43,642 bases of DNA from Odoribacter sp. Z80 (GCF_009935865.1 NZ_QWEL01000018.1:1-43642); one strand, 5' to 3'; positions 1 through 7,897 are shown, counted from the stretch's first letter. The notes: generated by a model not told the origin, from the sequence alone. A program made the numbers and translations.

Positions 1-244
1 TGTCTGTCATGGATAATAAACATTTTGCCGTATGCACGGGTAAAGATAAACGTTTATGGCTTTCTTCCGACATTATGCGAGGTTTATATTTACGCAACCA
101 ATCTCCGAAGGTGGAAGAACTCACGCTGTATTTCTCCAAGACTTCGGAATAATCAAGCTCATGGATCACACGATCCCGGACTGCCGATAATTTTACTCGA
201 ACCGGAAAGTGGCGACGATGAATAGGTTTAGATAATTCTGACAT
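1..244 (-). CDS. Helix-turn-helix protein, C-terminus off the window (possible IS OrfA)
   Basis: An ATG at 242-244 opens a minus-strand frame that stays open for 81 residues to the window edge. The peptide is basic and contains a helix-turn-helix-like stretch (YSEVLEKYSVSSSTFGDWL, about residues 32-50), as in the first reading frame of IS3-type transposases. Competing plus-strand frames are shorter or less protein-like. Without the rest of the gene the family is an inference; a small DNA-binding regulator is an alternative. The AAA gene to the right also reads leftwards, 166 bases upstream. Confidence 0.4.
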   Translation of the reverse strand, partial: MSELSKPIHRRHFPVRVKLSAVRDRVIHELDYSEVLEKYSVSSSTFGDWLRKYKPRIMSEESHKRLSLPVHTAKCLLSMTD

Positions 245-410
245 AAGTTTACTCTTTTATGTTGTAAACTTTTTTCAGGGTAATACACTACCTTAGTTTC
301 GATTTTTAGTTTATTTACAAAAATATCTGTTATTTTCATTATCGTTTCTTTTTTACACTCTTAAATCCCTGCAAATATTTCAACAATTCTCTGCATCGGA
401 ATATACATAT
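245..410. other. AT-rich spacer
   Basis: This spacer separates the cut-off HTH gene from the AAA/DUF4143 gene. I see no clear terminator or promoter of the TAnnTTTG type. If the left gene belongs to an insertion sequence, its terminal inverted repeat would be expected here, but the other end is outside the window. Confidence 0.4.
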
Positions 411-1709
411 TTAATCTTTCAAACATCCGATAGGTATGATTTTTACACTATCTTCACGAGTATATGCCATTTCTCCGCCGGTAAGGACAATCAGCAAATC
501 CGGTTCCCGCAATTTTATTTGTTTTTCAGATTTATTCTTTTCTGCTACAAGACGTTTGATTTCAAGAAGATGATTTGCTCCTTCTTCAATCTCCCTACTG
601 CCAAGTTTACATTCTATCAAAGCATATCGTCCATCATCAAGGTGTAAGACAGCATCCGCTTCCAATCCATGTCTGTCATGGTAATAGGATAAACGTCCGC
701 CCATTGCCTGTGAATACACCCGCAAATCACGGAAACAGAGGCATTCAAATATGAAACCGAATGTATTTAGGTCAAGTTCCAGACTTTCCGGCGATGCACC
801 CAATGCAGCGACTGCAATAGAGGGATCCACAAAACAACGCTTCTTACCTGTACGAATGACGGTTTTGGAACGTATTGCAGGTGACCATGCCTCTATGTCA
901 TCTATAACAAATAATTTCTCCAATGCGCCGACATATTCATCAAATGTCGGCATTGAAGTACCCTCCATTTCCTCTGAAACATCAGCAAGCATTAACGTTT
1001 TCTTTGCCAAAGTACAGATGTTTCTTGCATATGAGCGAAGAATCAGCCGCGCTAATGCCGGATTACGCCGTATTTTATCCACTCGTGAAATATCCTCGTT
1101 GCAAATTACATCAATGTAATCTTTCGCTATCAATAGCTTTGCCTTCCTACTTATCTCATCAAGCGAAGCCGGCCATCCTCCACGACAAGCTGCAAATATA
1201 AGTTGTTCAATAGAAAGCTGAGAGATTGCCCCGTCAATATCATATTCAGGTTCATCAAAAAGGCGTCCTAACGAAACAGTTCCGTTTGATTCAAGTGATT
1301 CAAACAGACTCATCGGATACATTGCCATTTTGGAAATACGCCCTGTACCAGTATGCATTATCTGCTCATCATCAATCACCGTGGAGCCGGTTAAGATAAA
1401 CTGGCCTTTAGCTCTCCGCTCATCTACGGCGTGACGCACGGCATCCCATATTACCGGAGCAACCTGCCATTCATCAATAAGGCGAGGTACCACACCTTTG
1501 AGCAACAGCGACGGTTTTGTCCTTGAAGTTGCAAGATAACCTTCCCGTCGGTCAGGATCCTGCATCTTAATAACGCTTGCCGCGCGACGTTCGGCAGTGG
1601 TAGTCTTTCCACACCATTTGGGACCGGCAATTTGTACTGCACCGAAAGCTTCAAGTCTTAAATCAAGAGTCTTGTCAGCAATTCTACTTAGGTATTTTAT
1701 ATCTTTCAT
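411..1709 (-). CDS. AAA ATPase with C-terminal DUF4143
   Basis: Product of 432 residues, normal for the widespread AAA_14/DUF4143 family of unknown role. Walker A is GPKWCGKT (residues 29-36), a Walker B-like LIDEWQ lies at 77-82 and a sensor-like ILTGST at 105-110. The C-terminal part has the DUF4143 pattern ending in a nuclease-like fold (EADAVLHL then ALIECKLG), which fits a degenerate PD-(D/E)xK core. A GTG nine bases upstream (1716-1718) overlaps the promoter -7 box, so the ATG at 1707-1709 is preferred. It stands alone. Such genes are often in accessory regions and are sometimes proposed to act in defence or DNA handling; that role is not shown here. Confidence 0.85.
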   Translation of the reverse strand: MKDIKYLSRIADKTLDLRLEAFGAVQIAGPKWCGKTTTAERRAASVIKMQDPDRREGYLATSRTKPSLLLKGVVPRLIDEWQVAPVIWDAVRHAVDERRAKGQFILTGSTVIDDEQIMHTGTGRISKMAMYPMSLFESLESNGTVSLGRLFDEPEYDIDGAISQLSIEQLIFAACRGGWPASLDEISRKAKLLIAKDYIDVICNEDISRVDKIRRNPALARLILRSYARNICTLAKKTLMLADVSEEMEGTSMPTFDEYVGALEKLFVIDDIEAWSPAIRSKTVIRTGKKRCFVDPSIAVAALGASPESLELDLNTFGFIFECLCFRDLRVYSQAMGGRLSYYHDRHGLEADAVLHLDDGRYALIECKLGSREIEEGANHLLEIKRLVAEKNKSEKQIKLREPDLLIVLTGGEMAYTREDSVKIIPIGCLKD

Positions 1710-1717
1710 AATCAACA

Positions 1718-1748
1718 CAAAAGTAGTGATTTAATCTGAATGAACAAA
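1718..1748 (-). promoter_or_regulatory. Bacteroidetes-type promoter of the AAA/DUF4143 gene
   Basis: On the minus strand TTTG (1745-1748) is followed by 19 bases and TACTTTTG (1718-1725), matching the -33/-7 pattern TTTG-N19-TAnnTTTG. Transcription should start about 5-8 bases further on, only a few bases before the ATG at 1709, so the mRNA is probably leaderless or nearly so. Confidence 0.65.
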
Positions 1749-2086
1749 ACAATATAGTGTTTTTGATGAATTTTATTTTGTGTTTTTGATATAAATTGCT
1801 TTGTTAAATTGATGCAAAACATTCCTGTAATTACATAACACCACATTAAATGATTAACTTTACATATACAGAACGAATATTGAGGTGTAGGTAAAAATGC
1901 CGGATACATATATTCAAGCGTAAAATGCACAAATATAACGATAGATTGCGCAGAACTTTTTCTCCACTTTACAAGATATACCATCGTAATTACTAAAATT
2001 TGCAAATGAACTTTTAGGTAATACAAAGATATTCCTACTTTTGAGTCCCCATGTTCAAATGATTTTAGTTAATTCTCCCTGCAATA

Positions 2087-2119
2087 TTTGTTCTTTATAA
2101 AGAAAAACAAGTATATTTG
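2087..2119 (+). promoter_or_regulatory. Promoter-like element without a gene
   Basis: TTTG (2087-2090), 21 bases, TATATTTG (2112-2119). The -7 box is identical to that of the tRNA-Lys promoter at 26092. No intact gene follows; only the tRNA-3'-end-like piece at 2245 does. It may be the promoter of a lost or destroyed tRNA gene. Confidence 0.4.
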
Positions 2120-2244
2120 TACATATTCTTAGACTTACTACAAAAAGCCGAGTAAAACAGTGAAACCTGCACATTAGGATTAAACATTGAACTTTAAAAA
2201 TTTTGACGGATTAAGATATTGGTAACAAAAGGATTACGAAGTGT

Positions 2245-2266
2245 ATTCGAGTCCCGTCCGCACCGC
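2245..2266 (+). other. tRNA 3'-end-like sequence, candidate relic att site
   Basis: ATTCGAGTCCCGTCC followed by GCACCGC looks like the T-loop, T-stem 3' strand and acceptor 3' strand of a tRNA. The bases before it do not pair as a T-stem and no cloverleaf can be built upstream. Followed by a hairpin terminator (2301) and arm-like repeats (2361), it has the same order of parts as the tRNA-Lys att site at 26189. It is best read as an att remnant. Confidence 0.45.
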
Positions 2267-2300
2267 TTAAAGTCAAGACGTTACATTAACAAAAGCGGAC

Positions 2301-2337
2301 AAAGCACGTAATATTCAAAGGATTACGTGCTTTTTTT
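2301..2337 (+). terminator. Intrinsic terminator
   Basis: AAAGCACGTAAT pairs with ATTACGTGCTTT (12 bp, 9-base loop) and is followed by a T run. It is built like the hairpins after the two other att sites in the window (26237, 32527). Confidence 0.75.
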
Positions 2338-2360
2338 ATTGCTCTTCAGAAAACTACAGA

Positions 2361-2456
2361 AGTTACAAAAATGCCCCAAAAAGACAAAGTTCAGTTACAA
2401 ATTCGTTACAGAAAAAACGTGAGAGAAAAATTGTAACGATTTTTGAGTTAAAATCT
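2361..2456. repeat. Short GTTAC repeats, integrase-arm-like
   Basis: GTTAC occurs at about 2362, 2393 and 2405 and inverted (GTAAC) near 2433. The core AAAAAGACAAAG then GTTACAAATTCGTTACAG lines up with the repeats downstream of the tRNA-Lys att (26286-26346) and of the second att (32586-32646). These could be the arm-type binding sites of a lost integrase. The bases from 2456 to 2616 show nothing I can name. Confidence 0.45.
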
Positions 2457-2616
2457 GATTTTGTACTTCTTGTCTCTCAAATGTCTGCCTTGATTTTAGT
2501 CGCACTCCCTTCCTTTCCTCTCTCGTTTCACTTTTCTGATTTAATACTTCGGAACTTCCCCTTTTCCCACTCCTCCAACAAAATTACCTCAAACCTGCAA
2601 TTGCTGTGGGCTTATT

Positions 2617-2650
2617 CGTTGGACTTTTCCCTATCTTGAAAAGTCCAACG
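2617..2650 (+). terminator. Perfect 13-bp hairpin followed by TTTT
   Basis: CGTTGGACTTTTC pairs with GAAAAGTCCAACG around an 8-base loop, and TTTT follows on the plus strand. No plus-strand gene ends just before it, so it may belong to a lost gene or act on read-through from the left. From 2651 to 2895 I see no gene. Confidence 0.5.
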
Positions 2651-2876
2651 TTTTAAGTAATTTCCCACTAATGCACAACACCTTACCTATAAATTGTCTT
2701 ATTAGTCCACTGCCAACGGAAATACGCCGGTGATGAACATTCCACCTGATGAATGCGGACGCATACGCGAATACGAAGCGAATGCAACTATCAGACCGGG
2801 CAAACGGCCGGAACTGAAGCAAGGAAAGCCATTGCTCAAAAACAGCCGTCCGAAAGGCGAAAAAAAACACCATACC

Positions 2877-2898
2877 AATGCCCCGTCCCCATGCGTCA
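2877..2898 (-). repeat. Partial copy of the 29-bp GACGGGG palindromic unit
   Basis: On the minus strand it reads TGACGCATGGGGACGGGG then CATT, matching 22 bases of the unit at 6480, 7840 and 9355; the far end has diverged. Its first three bases are the TGA stop of the AsmA-like gene. Confidence 0.75.
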
Positions 2899-3738
2899 TA
2901 GCCCTACGGACTTTTTGAGGCCGGAAAATAAGGTTTTCCAAAGATAATTGAACTGCGAGCGGTAAGGGTCCCTTTCCGCCGAACCGCACACTTTGCGCTC
3001 GCCGCCGGAACCGGGATTGTTCTCCCTCACGATAAGCCCGTTGGCTAACGTGGTAAGAAATGAACGGGTTTCCAGATGCCCGTCCTTTTCCTTCATAATG
3101 CGGATGCGCAATTTTTCATACAGGAACAACACATCCGCATCCGCCCTCTGCGCATCCCCTTTCATGCTGAAAGTCATTCCTTCCACCCGGCCTGAGGCGA
3201 TTTTTACTTTAGCCAAAGGCTCCGTCATCGGATTCAATGCCGCCAGATTCATGGCCCCCAGACGGCCCTCCACTTCAAAAAACGGATTCGAACGCCCGGC
3301 AGGCAAACGGAAAACGGCCTGCATCTCCCCCCGATTCATCAACTTCCCTTTAGCCTTAACAGTAAAAGCAGTGCCCCGGTTTGTCAGCCCGTAAAACATC
3401 CCCTGCAAACCGTTAAATGTAATCCGCCCCGGAGCCGAACCGTGCTTCGCCAGCTCCAGGTATTCCACATCGGCATGCTGCAAGGCTATCCGCCGCACGG
3501 ACAACGGAAACGGAAACTCCTGCACCGACTGGTAAAACAGGCGTTTGACCCTGGGCGTCTGCTCTATCTGCCGGTTCTTGAAGTTCCGGACAGAGAGCTT
3601 TCCGAAAGAAAGGCTATCCACGTCTATCCATCTCTCCGCCATAAACCGCCGCCAATCAACCCCGGTCCCTTCCAGTCCCGCCGCCTCTATGCGGGTCCAG
3701 TCCGCATGCCCCGGCGACCTTCGGGCAAACTCATACAT
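2896..3738 (-). CDS. C-terminal part of an interrupted AsmA-like protein
   Basis: The 280-residue frame continues in the same reading frame as the gene at 3745-4467, separated only by TAG and two codons (tyrosine, glycine). It has beta-rich, AsmA/DUF748-like composition and a natural C-terminus (FNYLWKTLFSGLKKSVGL), so the original gene ran from 4467 to 2896, about 523 codons. The ATG at 3736-3738 has no visible ribosome binding site and falls mid-domain, so independent translation is unlikely. The TGA stop comes from a copy of the GACGGGG repeat. Confidence 0.7.
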   Translation of the reverse strand: MYEFARRSPGHADWTRIEAAGLEGTGVDWRRFMAERWIDVDSLSFGKLSVRNFKNRQIEQTPRVKRLFYQSVQEFPFPLSVRRIALQHADVEYLELAKHGSAPGRITFNGLQGMFYGLTNRGTAFTVKAKGKLMNRGEMQAVFRLPAGRSNPFFEVEGRLGAMNLAALNPMTEPLAKVKIASGRVEGMTFSMKGDAQRADADVLFLYEKLRIRIMKEKDGHLETRSFLTTLANGLIVRENNPGSGGERKVCGSAERDPYRSQFNYLWKTLFSGLKKSVGL

Positions 3739-3744
3739 CCCGTA

Positions 3745-4467
3745 CTACGGCAGCAACCGGAGCGCACCCACCGTGAAACGCTCCTCATCCCCCTGCCACC
3801 GTAAAGAATCCACTTCCAACAGGGAAGCCCCCTTTGCAAAACGACATTGAAAGGAAGACAACGCCAACTGAATATCCCCGCAGGCGAAAGGCCAGCCCTT
3901 TCCCGCCGGAAAGGTACGGAACTCACCGTCCGTGACTTTCCCGGAAAAACCATTCAGGCGATAGTCCACAGAATCCCTGCCCTCTATCACCCGGCAATAC
4001 ATCCGGTCCAGCCGCACACTGACAGTTTCAACCTCCACCTGCACCCCCGCCAGTGTCCGGGCCGCAGACCGTCCGCCCGGCCCCGGCTTCAATATATCAG
4101 CCGCCAACCGGGATATTCCCGCATCCAATTCCCTGGCCCGCAGATAAAAAAGCGAATCTCTCTTGCGGAAATGCACCCCCCTGGCCCCTAAGCGGTCAAA
4201 ATACCCTTCAACCCTTTTAAGAGGCCACCCGGAACGACGCAAAGCCACCGTGTCCGAACTGATTTTCACCTCCTCCAGCCACAACGACCTGCCAATCAGC
4301 CGCAACGATACAGAACCGATTTCCGCACGGACAGCCCCCCGGCTCACCTCCTCTACCTTCTTTTCCACGAAATACCGGATTTTTGCCTCCAAAAACCACT
4401 CTACAACGAAATAAAGCACCGTCAGTGCAAAAACAACATAAACCGTAACCCTGATACCCTTTCTCAT
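3745..4467 (-). CDS. N-terminal part of an interrupted AsmA-like inner-membrane-anchored protein
   Basis: 240 residues. One membrane helix near the N-terminus (VTVYVVFALTVLYFVVEWFL, about 6-25) is followed by a long periplasmic beta-rich part, the plan of AsmA/DUF748-like proteins, which are linked to lipid transport and outer membrane assembly. The start ATG at 4465-4467 has GGAG nine bases before it; longer versions of the frame lack support. The frame stops at TAG (3745-3747) right after RLLP, and the following codons continue the same protein. The gene is GC-rich compared with the 17.8-25.9 kb genes. Either a single nonsense mutation made a pseudogene or the amber codon is read through; mutation is the simpler view. 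Confidence 0.75.
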   Translation of the reverse strand: MRKGIRVTVYVVFALTVLYFVVEWFLEAKIRYFVEKKVEEVSRGAVRAEIGSVSLRLIGRSLWLEEVKISSDTVALRRSGWPLKRVEGYFDRLGARGVHFRKRDSLFYLRARELDAGISRLAADILKPGPGGRSAARTLAGVQVEVETVSVRLDRMYCRVIEGRDSVDYRLNGFSGKVTDGEFRTFPAGKGWPFACGDIQLALSSFQCRFAKGASLLEVDSLRWQGDEERFTVGALRLLP

Positions 4468-4602
4468 TTCATCTCCGTTTTTCCTTACAAACGGGAAACG
4501 GCACAAGAAGTTACGCGCCCGGCCCCGTCCAACCCGTCAAACCTCCCCTCCATTCAAACCATTTCCCCGCCCCATCGTTATAAAAGAAAACAACAAACGA
4601 AA

Positions 4603-5391
4603 ATGTACAGATTCAAAAACAAAGTCATCCTCATCACAGGAGCCGCTTCCGGCATCGGGGAAGCCACCACCCGGCGCATCACCTCGGAAGGCGGCACAGT
4701 AGTCATGGCAGATTTTGCCAGGGAAAAAAACGAACTCCTGGCCAGGGAACTGAAAGCGGGAAAAGCAGAAGTTTTTCCGGTCTATTTCTCAGCAGAAGAC
4801 CTGGAAAGCTGCCGGAGCCTGATAGAACAGACGCTGGATAAATACGGACGGATAGACGTCCTGGTCAACAACGTGGGTGGCACCGACCTGCAACGCGACA
4901 CAGACATCGGAACCCTCGACATCACATTTTTCGACCGGGCTTTCCACCTCAACCTGCGTTCCGCCATCTGCCTAAGCCAGCTCGCCATCCCCGCCATGCT
5001 CCGGCAAAAAGGGGGAAATATCGTCAACATCGCCTCCATCGGAGGATTCACCGGAGATTTCAGAGGCACTTACTACGGCACATCCAAAGCGGCACTTATC
5101 AACCTAACCCGCTACATCGCCACCCAAACAGGGCGTCACAACATCCGCTGCAACGCCGTTGCGCCGGGACTTGTGCTGACACCCGCCGCACTGAAAAACC
5201 TGCCGGAAGAAACACGCAGGATATTCGAACGTCACAATGCCCTCCCCTATCTGGGAGAACCGCAGGACATCGCCTCCGCCATAGCCTTCCTCGCCTCCGA
5301 AGACGCCCGGTACATCACCGGACAGACCCTGACCGCCGACGGGGGGCTGACCATCCACAATCCAACCATAGCAGATTTTACAAACCATTAA
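4603..5391 (+). CDS. hdhA: 7-alpha-hydroxysteroid dehydrogenase (short-chain dehydrogenase)
   Basis: 262 residues with the classical SDR plan: cofactor motif TGAASGIG (12-19), NNVGG (89-93), Asn117, catalytic Ser145, and Tyr158-x3-Lys162. Asp37 at the end of the second strand favours NAD(H). The whole chain resembles, from memory, the Bacteroides fragilis 7-alpha-HSDH (259 residues), including TRRI.SEGG, RCNAVAPGL.LTPAAL and the C-terminal GGLTIHNPTI, so I assign that function: reversible oxidation of the 7-alpha-hydroxyl of cholate and chenodeoxycholate in the cytoplasm. It is followed after 11 bases by a bile salt hydrolase-type gene, which supports a bile-acid role. Another steroid or general SDR substrate cannot be excluded without assay. 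Confidence 0.85.
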   Translation: MYRFKNKVILITGAASGIGEATTRRITSEGGTVVMADFAREKNELLARELKAGKAEVFPVYFSAEDLESCRSLIEQTLDKYGRIDVLVNNVGGTDLQRDTDIGTLDITFFDRAFHLNLRSAICLSQLAIPAMLRQKGGNIVNIASIGGFTGDFRGTYYGTSKAALINLTRYIATQTGRHNIRCNAVAPGLVLTPAALKNLPEETRRIFERHNALPYLGEPQDIASAIAFLASEDARYITGQTLTADGGLTIHNPTIADFTNH

Positions 5392-5402
5392 ACACCATAC
5401 CC

Positions 5403-6482
5403 ATGAAATATCTTATCATCAGTCTGTCCGTTATCCTCCTGAACCTCCCCTCCTCCCTGAACGCCTGCACCGGTCTCTCGCTCAAAGCCAAAGACGGCGC
5501 ATACGTCCAGGCACGCACCATCGAATGGGGAAGCAGCGACCTGCCAAGCGAATATGTGATTATCCCCAGAGGACAGCAAATTACGTCCTATACCCCGACA
5601 GGCGTAAACGGCGCGGTGTTTCAAACCAAATACGGCGTCGTGGGACTCGCCATCATGCGAAAAGAGTTCATCGCCGAGGGACTGAATGAAGCCGGACTTT
5701 CCGCCGGGCTTTTCTATTTCCCGCGCTACGGGAGCTACGTAAGCTACAACCCCACAGAAAACCAACGCTCGGTAAACGACCTGCAACTGGTCACCTGGAT
5801 GCTGTCGCAATTCTCAACCATCGACGAAATCAAAGCGGCACTTCCCTCAATCCGTATCATCGGCATCGACCAGACCGCCGGCTCCACCTCCACCGTCCAC
5901 TGGCGCATAGGGGAACCCTCCGGCAGACAAGTCGTACTCGAAATCGTGGACGGCATCCCCCATTTCTACGAAAACCCGGTGGGAGTGCTGACCAACGCCC
6001 CCGGATTTGAATGGCACCTGACAAACCTGAACAACTACGTCAACCTCACCCCCGGAGGCGTGGCCCCCCACGCCCTGAGCGACCTCACCTTAGCCCCCTT
6101 CGGCTCCGGAGCCGGATTCCTGGGCATACCCGGCGACATCACACCCCCCTCCCGTTTCGTGCGCATCGCCTTCTACCGGGCCACAGCCCCCCAACGCCCC
6201 ACAGCCCTCGAAACCATCCTGGAATGCTTCCACATCCTCAACAACTTCGACATCCCCATCGGCATTGAACACCCCCTCGGCCAATCCCCCGACATCCCCA
6301 GTGCCACCCAATGGACATCGGCCACCGACCTCACCAACCGCAAAATATATTACAAAACCGCCTACAATTCCACCATCCGGTGCATTGACCTCCAGACCAT
6401 CGACTTCGCCGCCACCCCCTACCAGTCTTTCCCCCTGGACGCCACCCGCCAACAACCCATCGAATACCTCAACATCAAATGA
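5403..6482 (+). CDS. Bile salt hydrolase / linear amide C-N hydrolase, secreted
   Basis: 359 residues. A signal peptide (1-21) ends exactly before Cys22, which becomes the N-terminal nucleophile of the Ntn-hydrolase fold (choloylglycine hydrolase family). Arg38 matches the catalytic Arg18; the position of the usual Asp21 is Glu41 (ARTIEW), as in many Gram-negative penicillin acylase-like members. Asn198 (VLTNAP) and Arg251 or Arg254 (RFVR) fit Asn175 and Arg228 of clostridial BSH. It would cleave glycine or taurine from conjugated bile acids, or penicillin V or acyl-amides, outside the cytoplasm. Location 11 bases after the 7-alpha-HSDH gene favours bile salts. The stop codon is the first three bases of the repeat at 6480. 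Confidence 0.85.
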   Translation: MKYLIISLSVILLNLPSSLNACTGLSLKAKDGAYVQARTIEWGSSDLPSEYVIIPRGQQITSYTPTGVNGAVFQTKYGVVGLAIMRKEFIAEGLNEAGLSAGLFYFPRYGSYVSYNPTENQRSVNDLQLVTWMLSQFSTIDEIKAALPSIRIIGIDQTAGSTSTVHWRIGEPSGRQVVLEIVDGIPHFYENPVGVLTNAPGFEWHLTNLNNYVNLTPGGVAPHALSDLTLAPFGSGAGFLGIPGDITPPSRFVRIAFYRATAPQRPTALETILECFHILNNFDIPIGIEHPLGQSPDIPSATQWTSATDLTNRKIYYKTAYNSTIRCIDLQTIDFAATPYQSFPLDATRQQPIEYLNIK

Positions 6483-6537
6483 CACATGGGGACGGGGCAT
6501 TTGCGTCATGACACAAAAGCCCCGTCCCCATGCGTCA
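6480..6537. repeat. Paired 29-bp palindromic units (REP-like)
   Basis: Two 29-bp units in inverted order, 58 bp in all. Unit 1 reads TGACACATGGGGACGGGG, CATTTGC, GTCA; unit 2 is nearly its reverse complement. Long stems (ATGGGGACGGGG with CCCCGTCCCCAT) can form. The TGA stop of the hydrolase gene lies in the first unit. GACGG-rich palindromes of this kind resemble the REP sequences moved by Y1 (IS200/RAYT-type) transposases; no such transposase gene is in the window. Confidence 0.85.
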
Positions 6538-6549
6538 CCCACGAGCCAG

Positions 6550-7842
6550 ATGAAAATAGCAATTGCCGGAGCAAGCGGATACATCGGCGGGCATCTCACC
6601 CGCTTCTTGCAGGAAAAAGGAAACGAAGTAATCCCGATAGGCCGGGATTTGCTTCAGGAACAGAATTTCGACGCACTCTGCCGGAGAATGGAAGGTGCCC
6701 GCGTCGTCATCAATCTTGCCGGGGCATCCATCAACAAACGGTGGACAAAAGCCTGCAAACGGGAACTCTATGACAGCCGTATCCCGGTAACCCGCCGAGT
6801 GGTAGAGGCCATCCGCCGGATGCCTGTCCCGCCGCAACTGTTTATATCCGCTTCCGCCGCAGGATACTATGCGGACAACGGAGAACATGACGAATACAAC
6901 GGCAGGCAGGGCGAAAGTTTTCTGTCCCGCCTGTGTGCCGACTGGGAAAAAGAGGCACGCCGCTGCCCTCCGCCTGTACGCCTGGTCATTGCCCGGTTCG
7001 GAATCGTACTTTCCAGGGACGGCGGGGCTCTGCAACAAATGCTGCGCCTGCAACGCCTCTTCCGGACAGGGACGGTGATTGGCAACGGACGGCAGTATTT
7101 CCCGTGGATTAGCATACACGATTTATGCCGCTCCTTTGAATCTATGATAGAAAATAAAGAACTGAAAGAAGTGGTCAACCTGGTCGCGCCGGAACGCATC
7201 ACCCAGAGGCATTTGGCGGACGTGCTCGCAAGGGCCGACGGAATCCGTTGGAGAGTGCGGTTGGGCAAAAGCCTTTTCCGGCTGCTGCTGGGGGAAAGAA
7301 GTTCATTTCTGACCCAAGGCCAGCAGGTCCTGCCCGCCAAACTAACGGAATCCGGTTTCACCTACCTGTATCCCACCATCGAGAAACTGATGGGAGTGAC
7401 GGACCACCGCACGGTACGGCAACTGAATATCAACCGGTATATGGGCCTTTGGCATGAAATTGCCCGCTATGAAAACCGTTTCGAGAAAGGCATGACCAGT
7501 GTCACGGCCACCTACACCCTGTTGCCGGGCAATAAAATCCGGGTGGAAAACAAAGGACTGAAAGGCACCAGACCCCGGAAAGCGGCAGGACGCGCCAAAC
7601 AACCGGACCCGGAAAATAACCCGGGCAAATTAAAAGTCGCCTTCTTCCTCTGGTTCTACGCCGATTACTACATCCTCGAACTGGACGAAGCCTACCGCTA
7701 CGCCATCGTAGGAAGCAGCTCGGACAAGTACCTATGGATTCTGAGCCGCGAAAAAAACCTCCCCCCGCCTCTCCTCGATGAACTACTCCAACGCATAAAA
7801 GACCGGGGATACGACACCGCCCCACTGCTCTTTGCAAAGTGA
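6550..7842 (+). CDS. TIGR01777 NAD-dependent epimerase fused to a lipocalin
   Basis: 430 residues from ATG 6550. Residues 1-282 are an SDR-type epimerase of family TIGR01777 (usually about 300 residues): GASGYIGG (7-14), VVINLAGASI, ISASAAGYY, DWEKEA, ARFGIVLS. Residues about 290-430 are a Blc/ApoD-type lipocalin: GLW in YMGLWHEIARYENRFEKG (297-314) and YAIVGSSSDKYLWILSR (384-400). No signal peptide is present, so the lipocalin, normally an envelope lipoprotein, should be cytoplasmic. The frame is open further upstream (to 6265) but that part is antisense-like and passes through the repeat, so the start at 6550 is chosen. It ends the bile-acid gene cluster and may bind a hydrophobic product; this is inference. 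The stop is part of the next repeat. Confidence 0.8.
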   Translation: MKIAIAGASGYIGGHLTRFLQEKGNEVIPIGRDLLQEQNFDALCRRMEGARVVINLAGASINKRWTKACKRELYDSRIPVTRRVVEAIRRMPVPPQLFISASAAGYYADNGEHDEYNGRQGESFLSRLCADWEKEARRCPPPVRLVIARFGIVLSRDGGALQQMLRLQRLFRTGTVIGNGRQYFPWISIHDLCRSFESMIENKELKEVVNLVAPERITQRHLADVLARADGIRWRVRLGKSLFRLLLGERSSFLTQGQQVLPAKLTESGFTYLYPTIEKLMGVTDHRTVRQLNINRYMGLWHEIARYENRFEKGMTSVTATYTLLPGNKIRVENKGLKGTRPRKAAGRAKQPDPENNPGKLKVAFFLWFYADYYILELDEAYRYAIVGSSSDKYLWILSREKNLPPPLLDELLQRIKDRGYDTAPLLFAK

Positions 7843-7897
7843 TACATGGGGACGGGGCATTTGCGTCATGACGCAAAAGCCCCGTCCCCATGTGTCA
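7840..7897. repeat. Paired 29-bp palindromic units (REP-like) between convergent genes
   Basis: 58 bp, same build as the copy at 6480 with a few substitutions (TGATACATGGGGACGGGG at the left end). Its two outer ends supply both stop codons: TGA 7840-7842 for the lipocalin fusion and TGA on the minus strand (7895-7897) for the YczE-like gene. It can form a strong stem and may also end transcription from both sides. Confidence 0.85.

Noticed and set aside
1712-2026. A 104-residue minus-strand frame upstream of the AAA gene
   Set aside because: Composition is not protein-like (AT-rich, many Ile/Tyr/Cys), it overlaps the promoter of the AAA gene and has no start signal.
2220-2270. A complete tRNA gene ending in CCGCACCG
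   Set aside because: Neither a T-stem 5' strand nor an anticodon arm can be formed upstream; only the 3' end is present.
2361-2456. CRISPR-like reading of the repeated GTTAC words
   Set aside because: Repeat units are only 5-6 bases and unevenly spaced; no cas gene or true repeat-spacer array exists in the window.
3687-4414. Several plus- and minus-strand frames of 80-120 residues over the AsmA-like gene
   Set aside because: They are second-frame shadows in GC-rich DNA with Arg/Pro-rich, unstructured products.
6265-6549. A longer N-terminus (about 95 residues) for the lipocalin fusion
   Set aside because: The extension is Pro/Thr/Ser-rich, lies in a second frame of the hydrolase gene and reads through the palindromic repeat; TIGR01777 proteins begin at MKIAIAGASG.
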